64,000 bases of DNA from Ifrita kowaldi (taxonomy: Eukaryota; Chordata; Aves; Passeriformes; Cinclosomatidae), in the NCBI GenBank assembly GCA_013398055.1, contig VZRS01012471.1, positions 165,580 through 229,579 on the forward strand. Reading direction: 5' to 3'. Made by a program: the position numbers and the translations under genes. The notes under the pieces were generated by a model. That model searched no databases. It was not told the origin of the DNA and saw only the letters and a program-made list of their open reading frames with translations. Shown here piece after piece: positions 39,401-50,300 of this stretch; position 1 is the stretch's first letter, and every line of letters starts with the position of its first letter.

Positions 39401-39499
39401 TTGTATTTACTTGTTCTAAGTTGAATTGTACTCTCTGGCAAAGCAATTTTGACAAGAATGCAAATGGGGAAGCCAAGAAAGTTATTTAATAGGCCTTAC

Positions 39500-39558
39500 C
39501 TTTGAACAAACTGCTGCCTGCTGCCCATGTAATTGGGCTCTGCGGGAAAATTGTCTGT
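39500..39558 (-). CDS. PCDH17: Protocadherin-17 exon 2 (59 bp)
   Basis: This small internal exon is too short to show up as an open reading frame on its own. On the minus strand the acceptor is tctctttcacag at 39570-39559 and the donor is CAAAG|gtaagg at 39500/39499. It enters in phase 0 from exon 1 (...MSIIQ) and reads TDNFPAEPNYMGSRQQFVQ, then leaves two bases (AG) that exon 3 completes to serine. The TDNFPAEPNYMGSRQQ segment is the PCDH17 cytoplasmic tail; the paralogue PCDH19 has a related but different TENYSFDSNYVNSR-type segment. An alternative AG four bases further in (after ACAG) would break the frame, so the chosen acceptor is the only one consistent with exon 1. Skipping this exon would shift the frame, so it should be constitutive in full-length transcripts. 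Confidence 0.93.
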
Positions 39559-39589
39559 CTGTGAAAGAGAAGGAAAAAAATACGTATAG

Positions 39590-42500
39590 TTGTACACTGG
39601 ACAAATCTCCTGCAGAGCAACAAGATTTCCTAGAGGAGAAATGATTAATAATTCAAAAATTCCCTTAATCTTCAGATTTGTACATTTTAATTAAATTGGA
39701 AAATGCTGGCATGTAATTATGTGCTCAGAACAATTAAATGATTCCGGTCCACAAATTACCTGCTAAAGTAAACAATGAGGCTCCAATAAGTGGCATTCTC
39801 TGTTAGTAACCTGACAGATGACACTGTTTATGTTTTTTCATTAGATAGATATTAAGACTGATGGTTATTGAAAATGAGAGAAAAAATTGCTTTTGCATAT
39901 TAAAAAAGCAAATTATTCAATAATACTAATTTTTAATCATAATTACATCATCTACTGGGATTCTGAAGCTCTTACTGCTGTAATGCAGCTCTGTATACTG
40001 CTATATTACACTTGAATTGAAAAAAATAAACAAAAAATCAAGAAAATTTATGGCTGATTAGCTGTGGGGTTTCTCAGATGCTACTGGAAAAATGCAAGTG
40101 TGAAAATATTTGGATTTTCTCTCTTTAATTTTCATCAGTTTTAATAGCTATGTCAGAATAATGAGAACCACACATGCAAACAAGAACATTAAATGATCAC
40201 TGTTGACAAGTAGTTTTTAAAAGAAGACACTTTCATTAAGCCTGTCATGTGTATATTTTTAGCAGCATGAGCCAAGTAACTGTAGAAGCAGAAGTATTAA
40301 AAGGATCCAGACCAACATGGAGTCCTGCCAAAGGGAACTGAATTCCCCTTGTATCATTAGCTGAAGTTCTTTGGGAGAAAGAGAGACTGCATCATTCAGA
40401 AAACTCCGCATACTGTACATTCACGCACGTCACTTCTTCTTGCAGCTGACCTAGCGACAGAGCTCCTACTGTTTTCTGCATCACTTCACATCACACCACT
40501 ATGCTTCGCAGCAGCTCCGGCTTTCGCAGCAGCATCCAGCGGATCAGTATCCGTAACGCAGGCAGCACTCAATTAATGAAGCTGAGGGCCCAAGGTTTAG
40601 TGTCACATAGCAAGCATTTACACAAGTCTGACTGATCTCTTAGATACTTGGGTTTCCCTGCCACTCCCCGCACATTTCTTTATCTTTGTTTTGGTTTTAT
40701 CGGTAGGAGAAATTAGAAATTAGAAATATTTGCTGCTTCTTTCGTGGTTTGAATATTTGAGCTTGGAAAAGAGGCAATGAGTTTTATCCAAAATTTAAGT
40801 CATTGCTGTTTGCAACAGAAATTAGGCAGACACCTGTTACTCCTAAGGGATTGTGAAATAGATGTGCTTATATACCATGGACGTCTTTTGTGTTCTAGAG
40901 AAGGGATGGAAAATATAGAACCATCTTCTGTTCAGCATGTATGTCAATGTACACTGTACTTTCTTCTAGTTTCTAAATCCTTTAGTTTAAAAAATAAGAT
41001 TTTAACCCACATTATGTTCACATCCATCCTAGCTTTAGTATATTTAATTAGAGTAAAACTTCATCTTCACATCTAGTATATATCAAGTCAGAAAAACAAA
41101 CATCGAAAACAACAAAAAAAGGAGGTGTAAAGATTAAGTATTTCAGCATTTTTATCTGTATCTCTCCAGTGCAACACATCATATTTTAGAAGGAGCTATA
41201 ATTCTGCTGTTTCTTTTCTTCTCACAAGTTTTAAGCTACTATCTCTCTTTTGTGCAGCAAACCTACCTATATACACTCGTATACAATCACTTACAGAGCC
41301 CAGTACTTATCAACCTGAATAAACAACTGCAGAACTCATGTCTGTTTTCTATGTCTAATATCTCAAACAGAGATATCCAGGAGAACGGACCTTATGCTTT
41401 TACTTATGTAAGACATCTGTCTCCTCCTAAACACAGCTGCTACCAGAATCAACATTCCCATTTTTCATTATATTGGCAGTCAAAATGCCTGCTATAAACT
41501 GCCTTTTCAGCAATTCTCTGCCATTAAAAAAGTCGGACTTTTGCTCTGGAAGTAGTTATAGCTCCTCCTTTTCGATGGTGCTAAGAACTTAGCTATAAAC
41601 TGGACTACTGTAAGAACCGATCATACTTTTGTCTCTGCTTTTTCCTAGCAAAAAAGCATTTCCCACATCCTGGATGAGCCAACACACAGATTTTAAAATA
41701 GAAGCGATGACCACATCTTAGCTGCTGAGAAATTCTGTATTTATGGTAATCATTAATGACCTTTAACTAGACAATAATTTGACCAGCTACCTTCATACTG
41801 TATTTTGCCACAATACAATTAATTGGGTGCCACGCTGCAGCAAGTTCATTATTACAAAAGAATAAATGTAAGTACTTGATGGTCATACACAGACACAGAG
41901 CTTGGAGTTGAATACTGTTCTTTCTGCTCTAAAAGCATTTGTCCTTCTATGAATTATGAAGGTGTGATGCTTATGTTGAGATGTAACAGCACTGTGAGAT
42001 ACAGGCAGCAAAGGGAGAACTGTTTCATGCATGCAAATATCTACTAAAAATTGTGATAATTAAAAAAGAATTTCATTTTAAGGCTTGGCAGTTTGGAGGT
42101 ACCTTAGAAATGTAAACATCTGCTTCATGATGGATGAGGAGAGAGACGAATGTCTAACATGTCTAACTCCCTTAGAACCTTTTTTTTTTTTTTGTAATCC
42201 CAGTTGAAGTGAGAGGTCATTTCCTTAAAATTTTTACACTTTAACATTTATGGAAGTGATATTACACATTCCAGCTCATGCATTAATCATACTTCTTTAC
42301 ATTGCATAGCTGTAACTCTAAGAAATGAACTCTATTTTAAAAATCTCAAAAACCTCTTGTTCTTCTCTGGATATACAGCCCTTTCTAGGACAACAAAATC
42401 ATCAAGCCTCTGGACCTCCAGTTTTAAGGTAGGCTGCAGTTCACCTGCAGAAAACCACTCTAAGCTAATCAGCTAAGATCCCTCAGTGTGCTTTAGAGAA

Positions 42501-43469
42501 ATACAAAATATCCCATTTGGTCATCTAGCGTTAGGTACATAATACTCCTGGGGAGTATTACAGCCATAGGGGAATCTACACAACCAGAAAGATGTGCAGT
42601 GCAATAGCTAAAGCTAAGTAAGATGCATCATGTCAGAAGTGAATTGCATGGAATTGCAGTCTCTTCATAAGTAACAAAAAATTATCCAAATTCCAGCATC
42701 ATTAAACTCCTGAAGAACAAAATAAAGCAAACTCCACCCTCACTCTCACCCTCCTCCCAAAAAAATCTCCAACAATCTATCTCTAAAAGTCACCAGAGTC
42801 AAACAGTAAAGGAACATTCTCTGTCTCTGTGATTCAAGGCTGAGGGCTGGAGTATCAATTAGGTCACCAGCTACCACAGCACAGGCTCTCCAGTAGCAGG
42901 ACAAATGCCATCTAAAATTAAAACAAAAGCAGAAATGTCCACTTCCCCAGTTAGATACCAGAGAGTTAAAGTCTGTGATGTCAACCTAACTGTCCAAAGC
43001 TGTCTTAGAGAAGTGGTACTGGTTTTACGGCTCATTTTCACAGCTTAGCGGAACCAGCTCATTTCCAAAGAGAGTATGCTGTTAAACCATTCAACAGATA
43101 TTCTTTTTTGACAGTTGCTACAACAGACCTTTACAAATACTTTCTTCTGTCTGTTCTAATATGTGGCTCTAGATTAAATATGAAATTTTAGGAACACTGT
43201 CATTAGTGTAATGTTGCAGAAAAATGTCAGGATTTCTGTACACACATTTGATACAGCTTTCTCAGAAGATGAAGCTCATTTTAAAAAGACATTTGGAAAG
43301 AGGTCAGAATGCATAGGAACCTTTCAAAAGATGCCAAAATTTAAAAAGAAAGGGTTACTACCTTTCAGAAAATATCGTACAGTTTGATTTTGTTACCTTT
43401 TACTTCAGTGAGTTGAGGAGAAGGAAAATAAAAGAACAGGCAAATTAAACCTGTGCAAAATAGAGTTTT
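39590..43469. other. Intron 1 segment next to exon 2
   Basis: No gene recognised. 39660-39880 is dense in TAAT/ATTA words and could be conserved non-coding sequence. 40400-40600 is locally richer in GC and CpG. A T13-14 homopolymer lies at about 42181. A 99-codon frame at 40777-41076 has no motif and is probably chance. Confidence 0.45.
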
Positions 43470-43658
43470 CATAGAATCATAGAATGGTTTGGGTTGGAAG
43501 AGACCTTAAATATCATCTAGTTCGACACACCCTCCCCCCATAACAGGCAGGGATACCTTCTACTAGCTCAGATTGCTTGAAGACCCATCCAGCTTGGCGC
43601 TGACCGCCTCCAGCGGTGTATGGGGCACCAACAACCTCTTGGGGCAACACGAGTTGGT
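43470..43658 (-). mobile_element. CR1 LINE 3' end, minus orientation
   Basis: Reads atagaatcatagaatggtttgggttggaagagacc, then atcatctagttcgacacacc, aacaggcagggataccttctactag and catccagcttggcgctgacc. This is the reverse complement of an avian CR1 3' tail, starting from its terminal 8-bp repeats. About 190 bp, 5'-truncated, non-functional. Confidence 0.92.
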
Positions 43659-46600
43659 TGGATTTACTGGTATGGAATTTCAAATACAACAATATAATTC
43701 CTAAAGTCTAATAATGGGACTTTGAAAATCATTAACTGGCCAGTGTTTGCATGAAAAACACATAGAATATCTTTCCAAGTGCCATCAACTGCCTACAAAA
43801 CCATTCATGCTATTAACCGGTCAGGGCTTGTGTATTATGACCACACGAGGACCTAGATAAACTAAAATTGTCACTAAGTATAGCTCTCACGTGGTGTATT
43901 TGGAATACTGAATTTTATAGACTCAGAAATAAAACCATTCAAAAGTTTGAAAGTCAACTGTTAAGTTTCTACTAATTAATTCTGGAATGGCTATGGTTTC
44001 CAAAAGTTTAATTTAGAGAAAGGAAAATGAAAAATTATAGCCAAGAACAGAGTATGAGAAACAAATTCTTCATAGGATCCATTAACCTTAAATAAACTCA
44101 TAAGAAAAAAAAAAAGTAAAAACCTCATCACTGGAAACAGTTTGAACCAGCCTGGGCCAAGCATTACACAATGAATTATGGAGAATATTTTTAGCAATGG
44201 GCTATATTAATCTCATCCCTTTTTTATCTTTTCATAAATTCATGTTCATAAGGTATATGTGTTTACTTCTGTTGAAATATTATGCTATTTTTGTAAATAT
44301 AAGGAAATTCTACTGTGGGTCTGCACACTTTTTTTTTTAAATTCAGGATTAAAATTGCAGCACCATATCAATCAATCAGATTTCAAGAATTCTACTATTG
44401 CTCAGTAAGAGAACAGCAAATGACTTAAAAAGGCTTCTGCTTTCAAGAATTCCTGCAAAAAGCAGACTGTCTCTTAAAAATTACAGGTTCCTAGCTATTT
44501 TTTTCTTTTTTAAAATTTTTTAATAAAAATATTTTTTGAATCACAAATTTGAAGATTTCTAGCCATATTTGGTGTATTCTATACTGTTTGAATAAAATTA
44601 GGGAATTTCTTTTAAAAGAGTGTGAAATTCAACAGGTCTGTCTAATTTTTTTTTTTTAAATCAATGACTACAGAGAAAAAGAGAGAGAAAAAAAAGATGG
44701 GAAGAGAGAAAGAAATTCAATATTTAAGTATTCTTGATAAATTATGCCCAGAAATAATTGTCATATAAGGGAAAGATGTACTCTAAAATACGAAAAAAAG
44801 GACTTAGACATTAATCAGCTTTATGAATATTAGACAACTAGAATATTCAGAATTTTTTCTCAGAATTACAAAAAGAAGTATCACATTTTCTGAAATGATT
44901 AAATGCAACTCCATTTTATGTCGGTGTTCATACCTGGAACTATAATAAAGCAAAATGTCTTTGCTGACTCTAACTTCTTTTTAATTAAACATTATATGCA
45001 AAAATGAAATGAAACATCTCTCACCTTTATCAGACTGCCACTTAATATCTAACTCAAGCATCTTCTGTGCCTTTTCTTGAAAAGCTGAATTCCAAGTATT
45101 CACCCTTCCCCCATGAAACAAAGATCTTATATAATGGCAATCTTTTCTGGAGGCAAAAGAACTATATTCTGCCAAATCGAGTTTTGAAAGAGCAGACAAT
45201 TGTCTTCATTTTGTTAGGAACAGTGTGGGTTCAACATAGTACAATTTTTCACAAAGACTTCTCAGTATAAGACTGCCAGTGAGTGTGTATACTTAGCCTA
45301 AAATAGGAGGTTTTGGTTCCACACGACTTACTTCATTAAGAAAATTCATTATCCCAATAGCAAAAACAAACAACAAAAACAAAAACTGGCCATAAACCTC
45401 TCATAAGTTATTCTATCTTTTTCAAGGACAAAATTAAATAGGCTATTTTAAAAAATATTATCCTACTATGTGCTCTCCACTCTCATCCCTTTGAAAATGT
45501 TTTTGAGATATAATTTTTATGACGTGTACATATTTGGGAAGTTTCACACTTGCTGCAAATGTGTATTTTGGTGTTAAAAGTCCTACAGCGTGTTAATGTG
45601 AATTTCTGACAAATGTAGCATTCTTCAAAAGCACATTGAAAGCACAGGCCAGTAAAAACAGTCAAATGCACAAGGCAATATCGTTCACAAAGCTGCTGTA
45701 CTCTTTATTAAAGAGTGTTGGTTGGTGGCTTGTGTTTTCTCTTTCTCTTGAATGAGAAAAGCACAAGTGTGACAGGAACAGGTCCTGAGCTCTTCAGTCA
45801 ATTGCACAGTGACTTCTGAAAAGGGAAACTCTGAAGACAGACACTACCATCCTTTCCTGTAAGCAAAGGAATGAAGATCTCCCTGTAAAAATGCCTAATC
45901 CGTGCACTCTTTTCTCTTACCAAGTACCATATTTGTTACCAAAATAAATGACTGTTGATTTATTGTCATACTAAGGTATTTTAGATTATTTCTGTTTGTA
46001 CTGCTGGCTTGCTGAAACCAACTCCTTCTTAAATTTTTACAAGAGTTTGTTATGCAATGCACAAGACACAAAAGGTGACAGAAGCCTGGACTGTGGGAAT
46101 TTAACACAGTGCAAGGATTAGAAATCAGAAGGCCCAGACAGGGTTCTTCTCATCTCACTGATGATTGCACCAAGTCAGAAGACGGAAGAAGCTAAAAAGG
46201 TCGTTCCAGAATGACATATTTTTAAGTGATCCTGGTAAAAAAAGTAGACCTGAGTGATATTCTAAAGATGAGGTGAGACCAGACCCTGATCAGAATTTTT
46301 GATATGAAGTAAAAGACTGCAGCATTTCAGGAACAAGTTTGTCTCTTTATCGGCAGGGAAGTCAGTTCAACACAAGCCTTCAGCTCCTCTGCCAGTGCAG
46401 GATATGTGTTTAACGTCAGATTTTTCTCTCTAAGAAAGATGTGACAAAGAAAAACTATGGAAGCTGAACCCAAAATTTTCTCCTACTGAAAAGGGAATCA
46501 AGATTTTCTGGACCAAACCCGAAATTGCTGGATTTTTTACAACGGTTTCAGGTTTCTGAGCCTTATTTTATTTTTCACTGGAGAAACATGAAATGTAATG

Positions 46601-46799
46601 AAATTAGCATATCTCAGAAGAAAATGTGGAAAGTTCTCAAATGAGATTAGGAAAAAGGAATTGTAATATGAGCTCTTAAGTTGAACTACTTTTTGGAGGA
46701 GATGCAAGATAAGAATGTAGGAAGAGGTGTCAAACATCACAACACATAAAGAGCTCAAGCTGAAAGTACAATAGCACTATCACAGCGTCAATAAATAAA
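43659..46799. other. Intron 1 segment with no recognisable feature
   Basis: AT-rich, with several A/T homopolymers and no gene, RNA or known repeat. Frames of up to 73 codons look like chance. Confidence 0.5.
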
Positions 46800-46833
46800 C
46801 GTAATGAAATTCATGACACATTATTGCATTGCT

Positions 46834-46914
46834 CTGCACTGCCGCTATTCATTTAAAAATGATGAACACATTTAAAATAATTCACAACTTGTCAAATGCC
46901 TGCGAGCAGTGCAG
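46834..46914. other. Long imperfect hairpin (inverted repeat)
   Basis: CTGCACTGC-CGC at 46834-46845 pairs with GCG-A-GCAGTGCAG at 46902-46914, and an inner CATTT/AAATG adds five pairs after a small internal loop. The terminal loop is about 39 nt. The fold is a simple reading by eye; it is not shown to be expressed. Confidence 0.5.
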
Positions 46915-47096
46915 TTAGACTGGTGCCGTAAGAGGCATTTGTAAAGGTCTTACAAAAGATCTTCATATAACTTATACCAAAAGTAAAGATGGAAGTATGG
47001 GAAGACAGAACAATAACTACACCTGAATCTGCTAATACAGTTGCATCCAATATATTTACACTGCTCACCAATGATATGTACTTACTGAAGTTACTC

Positions 47097-47301
47097 TGTC
47101 AATAAAAACCACATTAAGAACCTTTTGAAAGAGCTTCCCTGTCAATTAGGCTGTAGATACATTCTATCGCTCCAGTTTTCCTGTCAATTTAATATACTGG
47201 ATCATATTAACAGTACTGGCTTGTCAATAAGGCAAATCCGAATCCTATTAATAGAGTTACAGTGCCAATATAATCGGCTTCCCATTTATCGAGCTTCCCA
47301 G
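47097..47301. repeat. Degenerate ~41-bp tandem array phased on TGTCAAT
   Basis: TGTCAATA (47097), TGTCAATT (47140), TGTCAATT (47182), TGTCAATA (47222) and TGCCAATA (47263) recur at spacings of 43, 42, 40 and 41 bp. Units 2, 3 and 4 share further bases (AGGC after the core; a CTATTAA..AG-like middle), and units 1 and 5 share GAGCTTCCC. This suggests an old tandem repeat of about 41 bp in five copies. CTGTCAAT also resembles a PBX/MEIS-type homeodomain site. Confidence 0.6.
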
Positions 47302-50300
47302 TATTTGGGGAAGCTGTGAAATGGGATTATAAGGTTAGGTTGCATACATCTGTCTCTATATTACATAAATATTTCAGGAATTGTATCCTGTTGTGTAAAG
47401 AAGTACATGTAATCACTTTTTTCCATTACAAAAACTTCAGATGACACAAGTGTATAATAGTTTGCCGTTGTTGAGAAAACATTAAATTATCCTCATTTAT
47501 CACATTGTTTCCTGCTTTCACTAAGCAAAACTGCTATTTTATAAGACAGTCTACTTGTGTGCCACACATATAGAACTGCTAAGAGATGTGTGCACTTCAC
47601 CCCACCTGCACAAGATACTTGCTTCAGAAAATAAAAGGAAAGAGATAAAACACCTTTTGGAAGCAAAATACAAAGCACTCCACAGTGTAAATCTTACTTA
47701 GCCCTTGTGCTGTGCTGTATAATCTTTGTAAAAATGAAACATGTAAATATAATTCTAGTGTAACAGAAACCTCCAGAAATAATTAATAAGAGATATTAGT
47801 TCATGCATTAAAAAATAGTAGAAGTTCAGGAAATCTTCTATTTAATAGAAGCCTTAATGAAGTTGAACATTAGTTGCTTTTAACTGCATTCAGTATGAAA
47901 TAACTACTTTCACTGGATTAGCAGAACATACAACAGACCGTTAAACATGATTATATTTTAAAAAAATAAAAAGAAAAAAGTAACTGCATTAAAATATACT
48001 GGGTATTCTCTTATCAAATTAACTCTCTAGGTCTGACATGAAAATATGGATTTAAAAAACATGGTTCAAAAATGACAGTTAAAGGTCAATGAATCAAGCT
48101 GCCCATTATATTTTCTGGTAGCAGATGGGTGCAATGAAACCTAATGATTGAATTTGAAACGCTTTAATGCTCCTTTTATCTTTGGCTCCCACCATGTTGA
48201 GTCTACCTTAGTATTCCTAACAGATACTATGTTTACTGCATAACAGACTCAATTACTATTAGCTAACTAGAATGAAATCTGCACTTATTGCAATATCCAG
48301 CTTATTCTAAGAATATCATACCATGAACACAAAATAACAATACACATAGGAGTGTGTCTTTGATAGCATTTGTAGGTTGGGGGGTTTTTGATTTTTCATG
48401 TTAAATATGAAGTGTAGAAATGAGAGGAAGAATTAAATCAAAATTAAAGGAAAAAAAATTAAAATAGTGCCTTGAAATTTAAGGATAGGATCAAAGCATT
48501 TGTTTAGAATTTAAAAGTGTTTAGAACCCTTTTTTTTCTGCATGAAAACAACCGTATTTTTCTGACCTTCCTTCTTTCTTTCCTTCCTCCCTCCTTTTAT
48601 TTTTCCTTTTCTTTGTTCCTTTCTTTCTTACACATTCTACAGTGCAATTTTGATCTCCTGGCATTTTTTTGAGACACATCCGAAAGCCCTTACTCAGCAG
48701 GAATTCCCAGTGAAGCCAGTAAGTGTAGTGAAATTTGTCCTATTCTTACCACTGCTTATTTCCTGTTTCTAAGAGCAACATAACCCAAGTGTTTTCTGAA
48801 CAGATAAAAGCTTATAAACACTGCAGTACTGGGTGGTGGAGAAGGAGAACAAATTATGGCCTTTTAACACTGTTAAACTGTTTCGTACATATTATATTTA
48901 GTAAGGAGGAAGCAGAGACACTGGATATTTAAAATCTGTTAACTTTGTGTTAACATCTATCCAATATGTTTACCTTTTTCTGTCCAACCCATACTCCCAC
49001 TGAAGGCAACAATAAAACTCCCACAAGCCATGACCTGAGGTCCAGTGAAATCAATGGATGTTTTCAAACTGGTTTCAATAGCCCTTGGATCAGTCTGCTT
49101 ACTTCAATTACTGGCTAAGCGAGTCTTTACATAGCGTGCTACATTCCCACAGATACATATGTTGTATGCTGAAGAAAGTTGCATTTAAACATATTTGTAA
49201 TGGCAGTGATGGGAAGGGTGATTAGCTAGGCAGCAAACACTCTATGTGGTACGAAATTTCAGTTGTGTGTTTCTTCCCTACAAAGTGAAAAAAATTAGCA
49301 ACAAAGATGGAGCAGGATTTGGTTCTGAAGCCACACTGCCTGCACAGAAAACACAAAGAGGAACACTGAAGCTTTCTTCCTAGGTGACGATCAGAAAAAA
49401 AGGGGTAAATCTAGATCACCTCCTTTCCTTTAAAGCAGCCACCTTATCCCCTTTCTCTTTCTAGAAACTTGCACCAGAAAAGCAATGATTCCCTTAAATT
49501 CCCTAGGAATTCAGAAGAAAATCACAGATGTTAAAACTTATATTATAACTTTCTGTCTAATTTCTTATTTAGGTCATGCAAATCTTTATTTCAACTTTTT
49601 GTTAAAAATACCCAACAAGGTATTCTCTAAACATTTTGTGACAAGATACAAAGCCCTACTTTCACACAAATACCTTTGCATAATTATTTCCTCTAAGCAC
49701 TAGGAAAAGACACACCACTAAATATGCTGCCAAAATAATGGCTGAATTTATGGCAGAATAGTAGATCATCAAGCTTTACAGACTCACATGGCCATGCAAG
49801 GAGATTTTCCACTGTAAAATGGTGATGAGTTGATTTATTATTTGTGACATAAGATAAATAATTTAGGCTTGCACAAACTTAGCAAGAGGTTCTGGCCCTA
49901 AATATATTTTAAAGTCATAACAGTCATGTGTCTATGATGAGGTACCTCATAAAATGGAAAGTTGGATAGAATACACCATTACACCACAAGTATAGTAGCA
50001 GTGGTCAAGCAGACTCGGACAGAAAAAATAAGGCTTTTCTAATATAAGGCTGTGTGTATGCATCCACAACTCCGTCACTTCAGTGTTAACTTACTGCAAT
50101 GTCTTCTGATAGACTCTACATTAAACTGATTCAGAACAAACAAAACAAAAAATAGCTACCCTTCTTTGTAGGATCACCTCATCTAGGACACTACACCCAC
50201 TTATCTAAGGATTGCCACAGGTAACCTCTAACTTCATAGGTATTTAAAGGCTGAATTTGACCTGTAAATTCTTAAGACTTGGAAAAAAATGTTCTGGATT

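Larger units (their letters stand above)
39324..39499 (-). other. PCDH17: PCDH17 intron 2 (short, contains the N gap)
   Basis: The intron is 176 bp if the 51-base gap is sized correctly. It has a gtaagg donor and a tttcag acceptor. A run of unresolved bases and an AG/CT dinucleotide repeat sit just upstream of the exon 3 acceptor, so the branch point and pyrimidine tract are only partly readable. Confidence 0.9.

Noticed and set aside
39242..39424. Plus-strand frame running through the N gap
   Set aside because: Antisense shadow of PCDH17 exon 3 continued through unresolved bases.
40777..41076. A 99-codon plus-strand frame
   Set aside because: No domain and an AT-driven composition; antisense to the PCDH17 intron with nothing to support expression.
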